Source: Vulcanococcus limneticus LL
Lineage (GTDB): Bacteria > Cyanobacteriota > Cyanobacteriia > PCC-6307 > Cyanobiaceae
Direction: 5' to 3'
Length of the DNA stretch: 64,000 bases
Assembly (NCBI RefSeq): GCF_002252705.1
Contig: NZ_NQLA01000004.1
Span: 121,784 to 185,783, forward strand
This document shows positions 25,881-34,581 of this stretch, one piece after another. The position numbers and the translations under genes are program-made. Each line of letters begins with the position of its first letter. The stretch's first letter is position 1. The notes beneath the pieces are model-generated. The model made no database searches, was not told the DNA's origin, and worked only from the letters and a program-made list of their open reading frames with translations.

Positions 25881-26816
25881 CTAGACGGCCGGGGCGGCGC
25901 TGCGGATCGTCATCAGGCCCCACTGGCTCTGCTGGGCGGTCAGCTCGGCTCGCCAGCCCTGGGCGGCCAGGGCCGCCTGCAGCCCCGGGGCCTGGTCCAC
26001 CAGCAGGCCACTGAGCAAGCCGACCCCACCGGGCGCCAGCACCGTGTGGAAAGCCGGGCTGAGGGCCTCGATCACCGGCGCCAGGATGTTGCAGAGCAGC
26101 AGGTCGGCAGGTTCCCCCGCGAGCAGCTCCGCCAGGGCCTCGACCGAGCCCTGCACCACCGTGAGCCGATTCTGGAAGCCACTCTCGGCGGCGTTGTCAC
26201 GGGTGGCGCGCACGGCCACGGAATCGGTGTCGGCGGCGGCCACCGTGGCGGCCCCCTGGAGCAGGGCAGCGATCGCGAGGATGCCGCTGCCGCAGCCCAG
26301 GTCCGCCACCCGGATCGGCCCCAGATCCGGGCCCGCGCCGCCGCCGCGCTCGGCCGCAAGGGCCTCCAGCGCCTCGAGGCAGAGGCGGGTGGTGGGGTGG
26401 CTGCCGGTGCCGAAGGCGCTGCCGGGGTCCATGCGGATCACCAGCCGATCGGCGTGCTCGGGGGGCAGCTCCAGCCAGGCCGGCAGGATCAGCAGCCGCT
26501 CCCCCACCGGGTCGGGCTGCCAGTGCTGCTTCCAGGTCAGGCTCCAGTCCTCGTCGGCCTGCTGCTGCCACTGGATCGGGGGCAGCGCCAGGCCGAAGGT
26601 GGCCGCCAGGGGCGCCAGGGCCTGCTCCAACTGGGCCCGCTCGGCTTCGGGCCAGTCGGCCTCCGGCAACCAGGCCAGCAGGGTGCGCTGCTCAGGAACC
26701 TCGGGCCGGTGCCGCACCGCAACCCGCGGGATGCCGAGGGCGTTGAGCTTCCAGAGCAGCGATTCCTCCAGCTCAGGGAGCGCCGGCAGCTCCAGCCGCC
26801 ACCAGGACAGGGACAT
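25881..26816 (-). CDS. prmA: ribosomal protein L11 methyltransferase
   Basis: The 311-residue SAM-dependent enzyme trimethylates ribosomal protein L11. After an N-terminal domain (about 1-120), the methyltransferase fold shows GSAFGTGSHPTTRLCLEAL, the SAM loop VADLGCGSGILAIAAL, the acidic AADTDSVAV, and LLLCNILAPVI, matching PrmA. ATG at 26816 was preferred over the TTG two codons upstream. serA lies upstream in the same direction with a 126-base gap that contains a 7-bp hairpin (26895-26918) without a T-run. Confidence 0.93.
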   Translation of the reverse strand: MSLSWWRLELPALPELEESLLWKLNALGIPRVAVRHRPEVPEQRTLLAWLPEADWPEAERAQLEQALAPLAATFGLALPPIQWQQQADEDWSLTWKQHWQPDPVGERLLILPAWLELPPEHADRLVIRMDPGSAFGTGSHPTTRLCLEALEALAAERGGGAGPDLGPIRVADLGCGSGILAIAALLQGAATVAAADTDSVAVRATRDNAAESGFQNRLTVVQGSVEALAELLAGEPADLLLCNILAPVIEALSPAFHTVLAPGGVGLLSGLLVDQAPGLQAALAAQGWRAELTAQQSQWGLMTIRSAAPAV

Positions 26817-26942
26817 CGCCAAGGGGGGGCAAGGGACGGGGAGGAGGCCAAGGGTGGCCTGGAGAACCGCGGCCGCCAGCCCCTGGTGCGACGCAGGCCC
26901 TGCGAGGTGCGAGGGCCTGACGTGGGTGTCAGGCTCGACTGA

Positions 26943-28529
26943 TCAGAGGGTCACCGGGTGGGCTTCCTGGATGCCGTTGATCTGGTTGATCGTGGCCAGG
27001 AGGCTGGGGGGAATCGGGTCGTCCACGCTCAGCACCATCACGGCATCGCCACGCACAATGCGACGCCCGACCTGCATCGAGGCGATATTCACGTTGTGCT
27101 CACCGAGCACGGAGCCCAGCTGGCCGATGATCCCGGGCATGTCCCGGTGGCGGGTGAACAGCATGTGGCGGCTGGGGGCCACGTTCACCGGGAACTCGTC
27201 GATGGTGATGATGCGCAGCTCGCCGTCGGCGAACACGGCGCCGGTCACGCAGTGGTTGCCCTGGGGGCTGCGGGACACGAGCTGGAGTGAACCACCGGCG
27301 AAGTCGCGGCTGGCGTCGTCCTTCACCTCCAGCACGTGGATGCCGCGCTCCTTGGCTTCGAGACTGGCGTTCACGTAGTTGATGCTGTCGCCCAGGGCCG
27401 TCGAGAGCAGGCCCTTGAGGGCGGCGATCACCAGGGGCTGGGCCGGATGGGCGGCGAATTCGCCCTGCAGCCGCACCTCCAGCTCGCTGATCTGGCCGCC
27501 GGCCAGCTGGCTGATCAGCTGGCCGAGGGTCTCGGCCAGCTGCAGGTGGGGCTTCAGCTGCTCCATCACCTCGGCATTGAGGCCGGGGATGTTCACGGCG
27601 CTGCGGGCGGGCAGGCCCAGCAGCACGTCGCGGATCTGCTCGGCCACGTCGATGGCCACGTTCTCCTGGGCCTCCTCGGTGCTGGCCCCCAGGTGGGGGG
27701 TGAGGATCAGCCGCTCAGCCACACCGCGCAGGGGCGAATCGCCCTCCAGGGGCTCCTTGGCGTAGACGTCGAGGGCGGCGCCGGCGATCACGCCGTTCTG
27801 CACGGCCTCGGCCAGGGCCGCCTCATCGATGATGCCGCCGCGGGCGCAGTTCACGATGCGCGCGGTGGGCTTCATCGTCTTCAGCAGCTCGGCGTTCACC
27901 AGGTTCTCGGTGTCCGGGGTGCGGGGCAGGTGCAGGCTCACGTAGTCCGCCTCGGCGAACAGGGCCGGCAGGGGCAGCAGCCGCACCTGCATCTGCTGGG
28001 CGCGCTCGGCCGACACGAACGGGTCGTAGGCCACCACCTCCATGCCCATGGCCCGGGCGACGCGGGCCACATGGGAGCCGATCTTGCCAAGACCCACCAC
28101 GCCGAGCTTCTTCTTGTAGAGCTCGTTGCCGACGTATTTCTTGCGGTCCCAGCCACCGGCCATGGTGCTGGCGTGGGCGTGGGGCACGTGGCGCGAGAGC
28201 GAGAGCATGAGCGCCAGGGCGTGCTCAGCCGCGGCGATGGTGTTGCCCTCGGGCGAATTCACCACGATCACCCCGCGCTTCGTGGCGGCGGGCACATCGA
28301 CGTTGTCGACCCCCACGCCGGCGCGGCCGATGATGCGCAGCTTGCCTGCGGCCTCGATGATGTCGGCCGTCACAGTGGTGCCGGAGCGGATCATCAGGGC
28401 GTCGTAGTCGCCGATGATCGCCTTGAGCTGCTCGGGCGGCAGACCCGTGCGCACATCCACCTGGGCCACCTGCGACAGGATGTCGATCCCTGTCTGATCG
28501 ATGGGGTCGGAAACCAGAACCTTCGTCAT
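26943..28529 (-). CDS. serA: D-3-phosphoglycerate dehydrogenase
   Basis: The 528-residue enzyme oxidises 3-phosphoglycerate, the first step of serine synthesis from Calvin-cycle carbon. The N-terminal catalytic region carries GRAGVGVDNVDVPAATKRGV, the Rossmann motif GVVGLGKIGSHVARVARAMG, NCARGGIIDEAAL and LTPHLGASTEEAQENV. It is the long type, with an allosteric substrate-binding (ASB) domain and a C-terminal ACT domain (HRDMPGIIGQLGSVLGEHNV) that usually senses serine. The ATG at 28529 starts the conserved MTKVLVSDPI. It diverges from a small membrane protein gene at 28690. Confidence 0.96.
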   Translation of the reverse strand: MTKVLVSDPIDQTGIDILSQVAQVDVRTGLPPEQLKAIIGDYDALMIRSGTTVTADIIEAAGKLRIIGRAGVGVDNVDVPAATKRGVIVVNSPEGNTIAAAEHALALMLSLSRHVPHAHASTMAGGWDRKKYVGNELYKKKLGVVGLGKIGSHVARVARAMGMEVVAYDPFVSAERAQQMQVRLLPLPALFAEADYVSLHLPRTPDTENLVNAELLKTMKPTARIVNCARGGIIDEAALAEAVQNGVIAGAALDVYAKEPLEGDSPLRGVAERLILTPHLGASTEEAQENVAIDVAEQIRDVLLGLPARSAVNIPGLNAEVMEQLKPHLQLAETLGQLISQLAGGQISELEVRLQGEFAAHPAQPLVIAALKGLLSTALGDSINYVNASLEAKERGIHVLEVKDDASRDFAGGSLQLVSRSPQGNHCVTGAVFADGELRIITIDEFPVNVAPSRHMLFTRHRDMPGIIGQLGSVLGEHNVNIASMQVGRRIVRGDAVMVLSVDDPIPPSLLATINQINGIQEAHPVTL

Positions 28530-28689
28530 GACCCGGCGGGATGGGGGCGGCGGGAGGTGCAGTGTAGAGAGCGGCCCTCGGGCGGCCCCGTCGCGCGGCA
28601 CCCCCGATGCCCCGGTGCGCGGCGCCCCCAGGGCCCGGGGGCGTAGAGAATCAGGGTGGTCGTCTGCGGATCGTCGGTTGGGGAACAGC

Positions 28690-29181
28690 GTGGTGGTGGT
28701 GCTCTCGGAGCGCAAACGGCTGCGCCAGCTGCGGGATCAGCTGGCCGCCATGACGCCGCCGCCGCTGCGGCTGCTGGCCATTGGCACGGGGGAAGAGCCG
28801 GTGGAGGCGGTGCCGGAACTCAACCCCAAGCTCTCCCGCCAGCTGCGGCAGCGCAGCATGGCCCGCTGGCTGCTGCCCTTCGGCTTCCTGGCCGGCCTCA
28901 CCTTCACCTTCATCACCGACCTCGACACCTTCGCCTTCGCCGGCCCGGTGGGCTCCCACCTGATCGGCGGCCTGCTGGGGCTGGGCTCGGGCTTCATGGG
29001 CAGTTTCGCCGCCGCCGCGAGCGTCAGCTCGGAGCTGGACGATCGGGTGCGGGCCCTGCGCAACCGGCTCGAGGAGGGCAACTGGCTGCTGCTGGTGGAG
29101 ATCGCCTCGGGCCTGGAGATGCCCTGGGCCACCCTGCAATCCGCCAAGCCCAAGGCCCTGGTGCGCCTCAACGACTTCTGA
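28690..29181 (+). CDS. small conserved-type membrane protein, function unknown
   Basis: The 163-residue product (GTG start at 28690) has a basic N-terminus (SERKRLRQLRDQLA), two hydrophobic helices (about 58-80 and 88-112, rich in Gly/Phe/Ala) and an amphipathic C-terminal region (VRALRNRLEEGNWLLLVEIA) ending in a basic tail. It resembles hypothetical proteins I would expect across cyanobacteria, but I cannot assign a family. The PSII S4-domain gene starts 10 bases after its stop, so they are probably co-transcribed. Confidence 0.65.
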   Translation: MVVVLSERKRLRQLRDQLAAMTPPPLRLLAIGTGEEPVEAVPELNPKLSRQLRQRSMARWLLPFGFLAGLTFTFITDLDTFAFAGPVGSHLIGGLLGLGSGFMGSFAAAASVSSELDDRVRALRNRLEEGNWLLLVEIASGLEMPWATLQSAKPKALVRLNDF

Positions 29182-29191
29182 ACCCGCCGCC

Positions 29192-30019
29192 ATGCTGCCC
29201 CGCGAGGACCTGCTCCAAGGAAGCCGCCGGCCCGAGGAGCTCACCGCCCTGATCGCTCAGGCCGAAGAGGCCCTGCGCACCTGGCAGCCGGTGTGGACCG
29301 GCTTCGTGGCGGCGGACCTGCGCGAGGAGGCCGAACAGCGGCTGGGCAGCCTGAGCGAGCTGCAGCTGGAGGCTTCGGGCGGCTGGCCCCAGGCCGAGCG
29401 GCGGCGCCTGCTGCTGCAGCGGGCCGAGCTGGCGGCGGAACCCCCCGCCCCCGCGGCGGCCGGCCCGACGGAGACCGCGTCGATCGCGGCGCCGGCAGCC
29501 CCGCTGATGGGCCTGGTGGTGAGCGGCAACTTCCTGTTCGACCCCGCCGAACCCGGCGACGTGCGGGCCGGCCTGCTGGCCGCCGGGGCCGAGCCAGGGG
29601 ATCTCGGCGATATCTGGATGCGCGGCGATCGCGGCGCCCAGCTGATCGCCACGCCCGAGCTGGCCGCGCGCCTGCACGGCCAGCCGGCCCGGGTGCGCAC
29701 GGTGGACGTGCAGCTGGAGGCGCTGCCGCTGGAGCAGCTGCAGTTGCCGGCCCAGCGGCAGGCCAGGCAGCTGAGCAGCGTGGAGGCCTCGCTGCGGCTC
29801 GATGCGGTGGGGTCGGCGGGATTCGGGCTGTCGCGCAGCCGCATGGCGGAGCTGGTGCGCAGCGGCGCGGTGCGGCTCAACTGGCAACCGGTGAGCAGCC
29901 CAAGCAAGGAGCTGGCGGTGGGCGATCGGCTGCGACTGGAGGGCCGCGGCGAACTGGAGCTGCTGGAGGTGCAGCCCACCAAGCGTGAGCGCTGGCGGGT
30001 GGTGCTGCGGCGGAGCTGA
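29192..30019 (+). CDS. photosystem II S4 domain protein
   Basis: The 275-residue product belongs to the YlmH-like S4 proteins that cyanobacterial annotations call photosystem II S4 domain protein. The N-terminal half matches the family (LLQGSRRPEELTALIAQAEE, WTGFVAADLREEAEQRLGSL). The C-terminal S4 RNA-binding domain is at about 205-265 (GFGLSRSRMAELVRSGAVRL, NWQPVSSPSKELAVGD). An RNA-binding role in ribosome rescue or translation of photosystem components is likely from the family; a direct photosystem II role is not shown by the sequence. It follows the small membrane protein by 10 bases. Confidence 0.85.
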   Translation: MLPREDLLQGSRRPEELTALIAQAEEALRTWQPVWTGFVAADLREEAEQRLGSLSELQLEASGGWPQAERRRLLLQRAELAAEPPAPAAAGPTETASIAAPAAPLMGLVVSGNFLFDPAEPGDVRAGLLAAGAEPGDLGDIWMRGDRGAQLIATPELAARLHGQPARVRTVDVQLEALPLEQLQLPAQRQARQLSSVEASLRLDAVGSAGFGLSRSRMAELVRSGAVRLNWQPVSSPSKELAVGDRLRLEGRGELELLEVQPTKRERWRVVLRRS

Positions 30020-30184
30020 GCCAACGGGTTCTGGCCCAGCGGAGGGCCCCGTGCAGCGTTGGGCGAGGCCCAGCGGGTGGGGCTCCATAGGCTCGGGTCC
30101 CTTGGCTGGGCCTTTTGGGCGCAAGCCGGACTGCTAAGTTTCTCGGGCTGCGGCGCTCCTGTGGGGCCTGCCGATCAGCGCAAC

Positions 30185-30256
30185 GGGCGATTAGCTCAGA
30201 GGTAGAGCACTACCTTGACACGGTAGGAGTCACTGGTTCGATTCCAGTATCGCCCA
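30185..30256 (+). tRNA. tRNA-Val (anticodon GAC)
   Basis: The 72-nt sequence folds as a cloverleaf: acceptor GGGCGAT/ATCGCCC, D-arm TAGCTCAGAGGTAGAGC, anticodon stem CTACC/GGTAG with loop TTGACAC (anticodon GAC), and T-arm ACTGG-TTCGATT-CCAGT. The 3' CCA is not encoded. It reads GUC and GUU valine codons. Confidence 0.96.
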
Positions 30257-30310
30257 TTTATTTCGGCCTCACGTCACTACGGCCTCTCGTCAATCCCGAG
30301 CGCCTGAACC

Positions 30311-31735
30311 ATGCAGACCCCGGTCCAGTCTTTCGCGGGACAACGGTTGGCGGGACAGGGGCTCACGGTTGTGCTTGGGCTGGGGCGTTCAGGCCTGGGG
30401 GCCGCCCGACTGCTGCGGCAGCAGGGCCAGCGGGTGCTGGTGCTCGAGAGCGGCAGCAACGAGGACTTAGAGGCCAAAGCCGAGGCCCTGCGGGTCCAGG
30501 GCATTGCCGTGCAGCTGCACACGCCCCTGGCCGCCTCCAGCTTCGCGGCCCTGGCTGAGCGGCCGGCCCGGGTGATCGTCAGCCCTGGCATCCGCTGGGA
30601 CCACCCCGCCCTGGAGGAGCTGCGGGCCCAGGGCATCTGCACCGACGGCGAGATCACCACGGCATGGGAGGCCCTGCAGCCCGTCCCCTGGATCGGCATC
30701 ACCGGCACCAACGGCAAGACCACCGTCACCCACCTGGTGGCCCACCTGCTGGCCCGCGCCGGCCTTGATGCGCCCATGGGCGGCAATGTGGGGCGCTCGG
30801 CCGCCGAGCTGGCCCTGGAGCGGCTGATGCCGGGCCGGCCCCTGCCCGCCTGGCTGGTGGTGGAGCTGAGCAGCTACCAGATCGAGGCCGCGCCAGCGAT
30901 CGCGCCCCGCATCGGCCTCTGGACCACCCTCACCCCCGATCACCTGGAGCGCCACGGCACATTGGATCGCTATCGCGCCATCAAGCGCTCGCTGCTGGAG
31001 CGCTCGGCGGTGCGCATCCTCAACGCCGACGACCCTGACCTGCGCAGCCACGCCGCCAGCTGGGAGCACGCCCACTGGGTGACCGCCGGCCCGCGCCAGC
31101 AGGCCCAGAGCGCCGGCATCGAGCCCCACCTCTGGATCGAGGCCGACCAGGTGATCGGCCCAGGCGGCTCCCTGTTGGACGCCCGCGCCCTGGCCATGCC
31201 CGGCGCCCACAACCGCCAGAACCTGCTGATGGCCGCCGCCGTGGGCCTGGAGCTGGGCCTCAGCGGCGCGGTGATGGAGGCGGCCTTCCGCAGCTTTCCA
31301 GGGGTGCCGCACCGGCTGGAGCGCCTGCGGGAGCTGGATGGGGTGTGCTGGTACAACGACAGCAAGGCCACCAACTACGACGCGGCCGAAGTGGCCCTGC
31401 GGGCCCTCGATGGCCCCTTGGTGGTGCTGGCGGGCGGCGAGTCGAAGCAGGGGGAGGCCGGCGGCTGGATCCGCGAACTCCAACGCCAGGCGACCGCGGT
31501 GGTGCTCTACGGAGCCGCCCGCCAGGAGTTCCAGGAGCTGCTGGAGCGGGGCGGCTATGGCGGCGAACTGGTGAGCGTGGAGGGGCTAGAGCAGGCCGTG
31601 CCTCTGACGCGGGAGCTGGCGGCGCGCCACGGCTGCCGGGCCGTGCTGCTCTCCCCGGCCTGTGCCAGCTTCGATCAATACAGCGACTTCGAGGCCCGCG
31701 GTGACCACTTCCGCCGCCTGGTGCAGGCGCTCTGA
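30311..31735 (+). CDS. murD: UDP-N-acetylmuramoylalanine--D-glutamate ligase
   Basis: The 474-residue cytoplasmic enzyme adds D-glutamate to UDP-MurNAc-Ala in peptidoglycan synthesis. The N-terminal Rossmann region (LTVVLGLGRSGLGAARLL), the ATP loop GITGTNGKTTVTHL, the ELSSYQIE and LTPDHLERHGT motifs, and the C-terminal WYNDSKATNYDAAEVALRAL with SPACASFDQYSDFEARGDHF are all in family order. It starts 54 bases after tRNA-Val. Two further genes for wall metabolism (spoIID-like and the FHA-PBP) are elsewhere in the window. Confidence 0.96.
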   Translation: MQTPVQSFAGQRLAGQGLTVVLGLGRSGLGAARLLRQQGQRVLVLESGSNEDLEAKAEALRVQGIAVQLHTPLAASSFAALAERPARVIVSPGIRWDHPALEELRAQGICTDGEITTAWEALQPVPWIGITGTNGKTTVTHLVAHLLARAGLDAPMGGNVGRSAAELALERLMPGRPLPAWLVVELSSYQIEAAPAIAPRIGLWTTLTPDHLERHGTLDRYRAIKRSLLERSAVRILNADDPDLRSHAASWEHAHWVTAGPRQQAQSAGIEPHLWIEADQVIGPGGSLLDARALAMPGAHNRQNLLMAAAVGLELGLSGAVMEAAFRSFPGVPHRLERLRELDGVCWYNDSKATNYDAAEVALRALDGPLVVLAGGESKQGEAGGWIRELQRQATAVVLYGAARQEFQELLERGGYGGELVSVEGLEQAVPLTRELAARHGCRAVLLSPACASFDQYSDFEARGDHFRRLVQAL

Positions 31736-31738
31736 GAC

Positions 31739-32149
31739 TCAGGGCTCAGCAGACTGCTGCAGACGCCGCCGGGCCCGGTTCACCGCCAGGCCGGCCTCCA
31801 CGGCGGAACCCAGGCCCACGCCGCCCAGGCCGAGATACACGCCAGCCACGGCGGCGCTGGTCGTGAGTTCAGTGGCCTCCGGGCGGGTGCGGTTGAGCCA
31901 CCAGGTGCCCCCGCCGATGGCCACACCGCCCAGCAGCGAAGCGCCCACCGCCGCCGCCGCCCCGATCCAGTAGGCCCCCCAGCGCCGTTGATAGAGGTAG
32001 CCGTGGCCCTGGCAGGCCAGGTTGAGCAGGGCAGCGATCCAGCCCGAGGAGGAGGCCGTGAGCTGGTCGCCGCTGAGGACCAGACGCGGGGCCGGGGCGG
32101 GGGAGGTCAAGGCGACGCCGACGAGTGCACGGACCCTACCCAGCGCCAC
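31739..32149 (-). CDS. small membrane protein of unknown function
   Basis: The 136-residue product (GTG start at 32149) has a short soluble N-terminus, then SGWIAALLNLACQGHGYLYQ and two Gly/Ala-rich hydrophobic helices (about 60-80 and 95-115), ending in a basic tail. The GxGYLYQ-like segment followed by paired helices resembles TM2-type small membrane proteins, but the match is weak. Its stop is only three bases from the murD stop (convergent). Confidence 0.6.
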   Translation of the reverse strand: MALGRVRALVGVALTSPAPAPRLVLSGDQLTASSSGWIAALLNLACQGHGYLYQRRWGAYWIGAAAAVGASLLGGVAIGGGTWWLNRTRPEATELTTSAAVAGVYLGLGGVGLGSAVEAGLAVNRARRRLQQSAEP

Positions 32150-32210
32150 CGGGCCGTCAAGACGGCAGCTCGGAGCGGCACTACCCTGGCGCCCACATGC
32201 TGGCGCAGCG

Positions 32211-32672
32211 ATGGCCCACTGGCTGATGAAGAGCGAGCCCGATGTCTACGGGATCGACCATCTTCAGCGTGAGGGCAGCACCCTGTGGGATGGCATCCGC
32301 AACTACCAGGCCCGCAATTTCATGCGGGCGATGGCCCTTGGTGATCGCGCCTTCTTCTATCACTCCAATGCCAAACCACCAGGCATCGTTGGAATGATGG
32401 AGGTGATCGAAACCGGCCTCATTGATCCCAGCCAGTTCGATCCCTCCAGCAAGTACTTCGACCCTAAATCCAAACCCGAAGCGCCCCGCTGGGACTGCGT
32501 GCGCCTCCAGTACGTAGGTCGCTTCGACGAGCTGCTCAGTCTGGATGTCCTGCGCGATCAGTTCAGCATCGAGGAGTTGCCGGTGGTGCGCGCCGGCAAC
32601 CGCCTCTCGATCCTGCCGGTGCCCGAGGCCAGCGCCGAGCGGCTGCTGGCCCTGCTGGGCCCCGTGCGCTGA
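32211..32672 (+). CDS. EVE domain protein
   Basis: The 153-residue product is a single EVE domain, a PUA-like fold thought to bind modified nucleic-acid bases. It begins HWLMKSEPDVYGIDHLQ (family form WL.KSEP..Y...) and contains LWDGIRNYQARNFMRAMALG, FYHSNAKPPGIVGMMEV and RWDCVRLQYV, all characteristic. Length is that of the stand-alone form. The in-frame sequence upstream of the ATG at 32211 looks non-coding. Its target is unknown; no restriction or modification gene is adjacent. Confidence 0.92.
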   Translation: MAHWLMKSEPDVYGIDHLQREGSTLWDGIRNYQARNFMRAMALGDRAFFYHSNAKPPGIVGMMEVIETGLIDPSQFDPSSKYFDPKSKPEAPRWDCVRLQYVGRFDELLSLDVLRDQFSIEELPVVRAGNRLSILPVPEASAERLLALLGPVR

Positions 32673-32755
32673 GGCCATGACGTCAACCCTGGGGATGCCT
32701 ACCGCATCGAGGCACGGCCGGTAGGTTGCGGCTCAGTGCCCCTCTCCCCTCGGCC

Positions 32756-33523
32756 ATGACGCTGCCGGCCCTGCACCCCGGCCCGATCCAGATCCGCCGG
32801 GCCTTGGACGAGGGCTGGCGCTGCTTCCGGCTGGCCCCCTGGAGCTTCGTGGGCTTCACCCTGCTGGCTGGGGGCACCACGGTGCTGGGCCAGAAACTGC
32901 ACGGGATCGGCGCCGATGCCCTGGCAGCCGGGGAGGCCGTGCCCCTGGCCCTGCTGGCCAGCGCGGCGGGCCTGACCCTGGGGCTGGCGGGCAGCCTTTG
33001 GCTGAACGTGGGGCTGGTGCGCGGCGCCTGGATCGGCCTGGCCGGGGAGCGGCCCCGCTTCGGCGACCTGGCCCGCTGGGATGGCCGGGCCATGCTGCGG
33101 CTGCTGCTGCTGGTGCTGCTGCTGCTGCTGATCAACGTGCTGGTGCTGGTGATCGCCGGCCTGGGCAGCGGGCTGCTGACGCTGGTGCAGCCACTGCTGG
33201 GGCTGCTGCCGGCCCTGGCGGGCGGCGCCGTGTTCCTCTACATCGCCGTGAACCAGCTCTTGCACCTGCCCCTGGCGGTGCTGGCGGGCACGGGCCCGGT
33301 CGACAGCTTTCGCTCCGGGCGGGTCGCCATCGATCCCCACTGGGGGCGCGGCCTGGCCTTCAGCCTGGTGCTGGGCCTGATCCTGCTGGCGGGGGTCCTG
33401 GCCCTTCTGGCGGGCCTGCTGGTGGCCCTGCCGCTCGTGAACTGCAGCCTGGCGGCGGCCTATCGCCAGCTGTTCGGCCCCGAAGACCGCGCCGGCCTGC
33501 TGAGCTACCGCGGACAGCCCTGA
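32756..33523 (+). CDS. polytopic membrane protein, function unknown
   Basis: The 255-residue product has a cytoplasmic start containing IQIRRALDEGWRCFRLAP and four to six Leu-rich transmembrane helices, including a very hydrophobic one near residues 115-135. The start pattern (residues entering a helix after a WRCF-type motif) is common to uncharacterised cyanobacterial membrane proteins with repeated hydrophobic pairs. The ATG at 32756 was chosen over upstream GTG codons because the N-terminal motif follows closely. No function can be assigned. Confidence 0.7.
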   Translation: MTLPALHPGPIQIRRALDEGWRCFRLAPWSFVGFTLLAGGTTVLGQKLHGIGADALAAGEAVPLALLASAAGLTLGLAGSLWLNVGLVRGAWIGLAGERPRFGDLARWDGRAMLRLLLLVLLLLLINVLVLVIAGLGSGLLTLVQPLLGLLPALAGGAVFLYIAVNQLLHLPLAVLAGTGPVDSFRSGRVAIDPHWGRGLAFSLVLGLILLAGVLALLAGLLVALPLVNCSLAAAYRQLFGPEDRAGLLSYRGQP

Positions 33524-33547
33524 AGCTCGGGCGGCGGGCCAGCAGCC

Positions 33548-33919
33548 TCAGAGCGGCTCAGCGAAGCGGGGTTGCTGGGGAAACAGGTTGGCCAGATAGC
33601 AGCGGGTGATCTCGCGGCTCTGCACCCCGTTCTGGACCAGGAAGCCAGCCAGGGCCGCCTGGAACAGGCGGTACTGGTCCCAGTTGGGGTGGGCCTCGAT
33701 GAAGCCCCGCATCGAGTGCAGCAGGGGCTCAGGCACCTCGGCCCACAGGCTCACCATGCCCAGCTCCACCGGCTCCATCCCGCCTGCCGCAATCCCCGTC
33801 GCCGCTGCCTCCTGGGCCGTCGACTGCTGTGCCGTGGTTGCCCGTGCCGTGGTTTGCCCTGCCGTGGTTGCCCTTGCCGTGGTTTGCCGTGCCGTGGTTT
33901 GCCGTGCCGTTGTCTCCAT
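33548..33919 (-). CDS. DUF2811 protein with a repeat-encoded N-terminal extension
   Basis: Residues 48-123 form a compact DUF2811-like domain known from cyanobacteria (VSLWAEVPEPLLHSMRGFIE, HPNWDQYRLFQAALAGFLVQ, CYLANLF); its function is unknown. The first 47 residues are a low-complexity stretch of Thr, Ala, Gln and Arg encoded by a 15-bp tandem repeat (33830-33916). The normal family protein would correspond to a start at ATG 33778. Whether translation uses 33919 or 33778 is not settled. The gene converges with the membrane protein at 32756-33523. Confidence 0.75.
   Translation of the reverse strand: METTARQTTARQTTARATTAGQTTARATTAQQSTAQEAAATGIAAGGMEPVELGMVSLWAEVPEPLLHSMRGFIEAHPNWDQYRLFQAALAGFLVQNGVQSREITRCYLANLFPQQPRFAEPL
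33830..33916. repeat. 15-bp tandem repeat (five units plus a degenerate sixth)
   Basis: Units at 33830, 33845, 33860, 33875 and 33890 follow the pattern TGCCGTGGTTTGCCG with one or two changes; a sixth unit from 33905 is degenerate. Because 15 is a multiple of three, unit number can change without a frameshift. On the minus strand each unit encodes a pentapeptide close to ARQTT or ARATT. Confidence 0.9.
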
Positions 33920-34320
33920 CACCCGATTCCGCGTCTGGGCACCAGTTCCCCACAGCGCGGCGGCCGCGTCAAACCGGAGGGCAGAGGGGCAGAGGAGGCA
34001 AGTCTCACCGCAGGATCGCTTGCGGCGCAGAGGTTCTCAGCGACAGCTCCCGCGCGCGAGGCACGACTTGAAGCGGCGGGTCCGGCCTGTCAACGGGAGA
34101 GGGCCCAGCCGGCGGGTTCTCCCCAGGCCCCTGGGCTGCTGGCCCACCTGGGGAGAGGAGTTGCGGAAAACCCGGGCAAAACCCTGCGGAGAAATCGCCT
34201 GTCCCGGGGAGAACCGCTTCGATCAGCAGTGCTGATCAGCGGCGAATCTCGCCGGCGATCTCAGGGCTGAGGGCCGCTGCTGGACAGCGGGGCCCCGCAG
34301 GCTTCCACGCAGGCCGCAAC
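33920..34320. other. 400-base stretch without a convincing gene; contains a palindrome
   Basis: I find no gene with natural composition here; open frames on both strands are Arg/Pro/Ala-rich chance frames. The only distinct element is the 17-base palindrome at 34221-34237 (GATCAGCA-G-TGCTGATC), which could be an operator or a hairpin for the small frame beginning at 34321. Confidence 0.5.
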
Positions 34321-34581
34321 GTGGTGCAGCTCACCACGAGCGCGCCGGACGAGATCCACCAGCTGGATGCCATGGTCCAGGCCCTTGGCGGGCACTGGAT
34401 CGAAGAGCCCAGGCTGGGCAGCCGCCAGGAGGCCCTGCTGACCGGCAGCCGGCAGCTGATGGCCCGCCTCACCCAAGCCTTCAATCTGTCGCTGCACCTA
34501 GGCGCAGGTCTGCACGGGCTCGATTCCTGCGCCCTGCAGGCCCTCACGGCTGGCCGCCCAGCTGCTGCAGCGCCCGGCTGA
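34321..34581 (+). CDS. possible small protein of unknown function
   Basis: This 86-residue frame (GTG start) has balanced, protein-like composition and mostly G/C third bases. It includes DEIHQLDAMVQALGGHWIEE, SRQEALLTGSRQLMARLTQA and FNLSLHLGAGLHG. It has no signal peptide or membrane segment. It overlaps the end of the convergent DUF1818 gene by 38 bases, and the Ala/Pro-rich last residues lie in that overlap. I do not recognise a family, and a chance frame cannot be excluded. Confidence 0.4.
   Translation: MVQLTTSAPDEIHQLDAMVQALGGHWIEEPRLGSRQEALLTGSRQLMARLTQAFNLSLHLGAGLHGLDSCALQALTAGRPAAAAPG

Noticed and set aside
26895..26918. 7-bp hairpin between prmA and serA as a terminator
   Set aside because: It has a 10-base loop and no T-run on either strand, so termination is not supported.
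33830..33916. CRISPR-like array
   Set aside because: Units are contiguous 15-mers without spacers, so it is a coding minisatellite.
33829..34071. Plus-strand frame with WFAVPWFAV-like repeats
   Set aside because: It is the reverse reading of the 15-bp repeat in the DUF2811 gene; the minus-strand frame carries the family domain.
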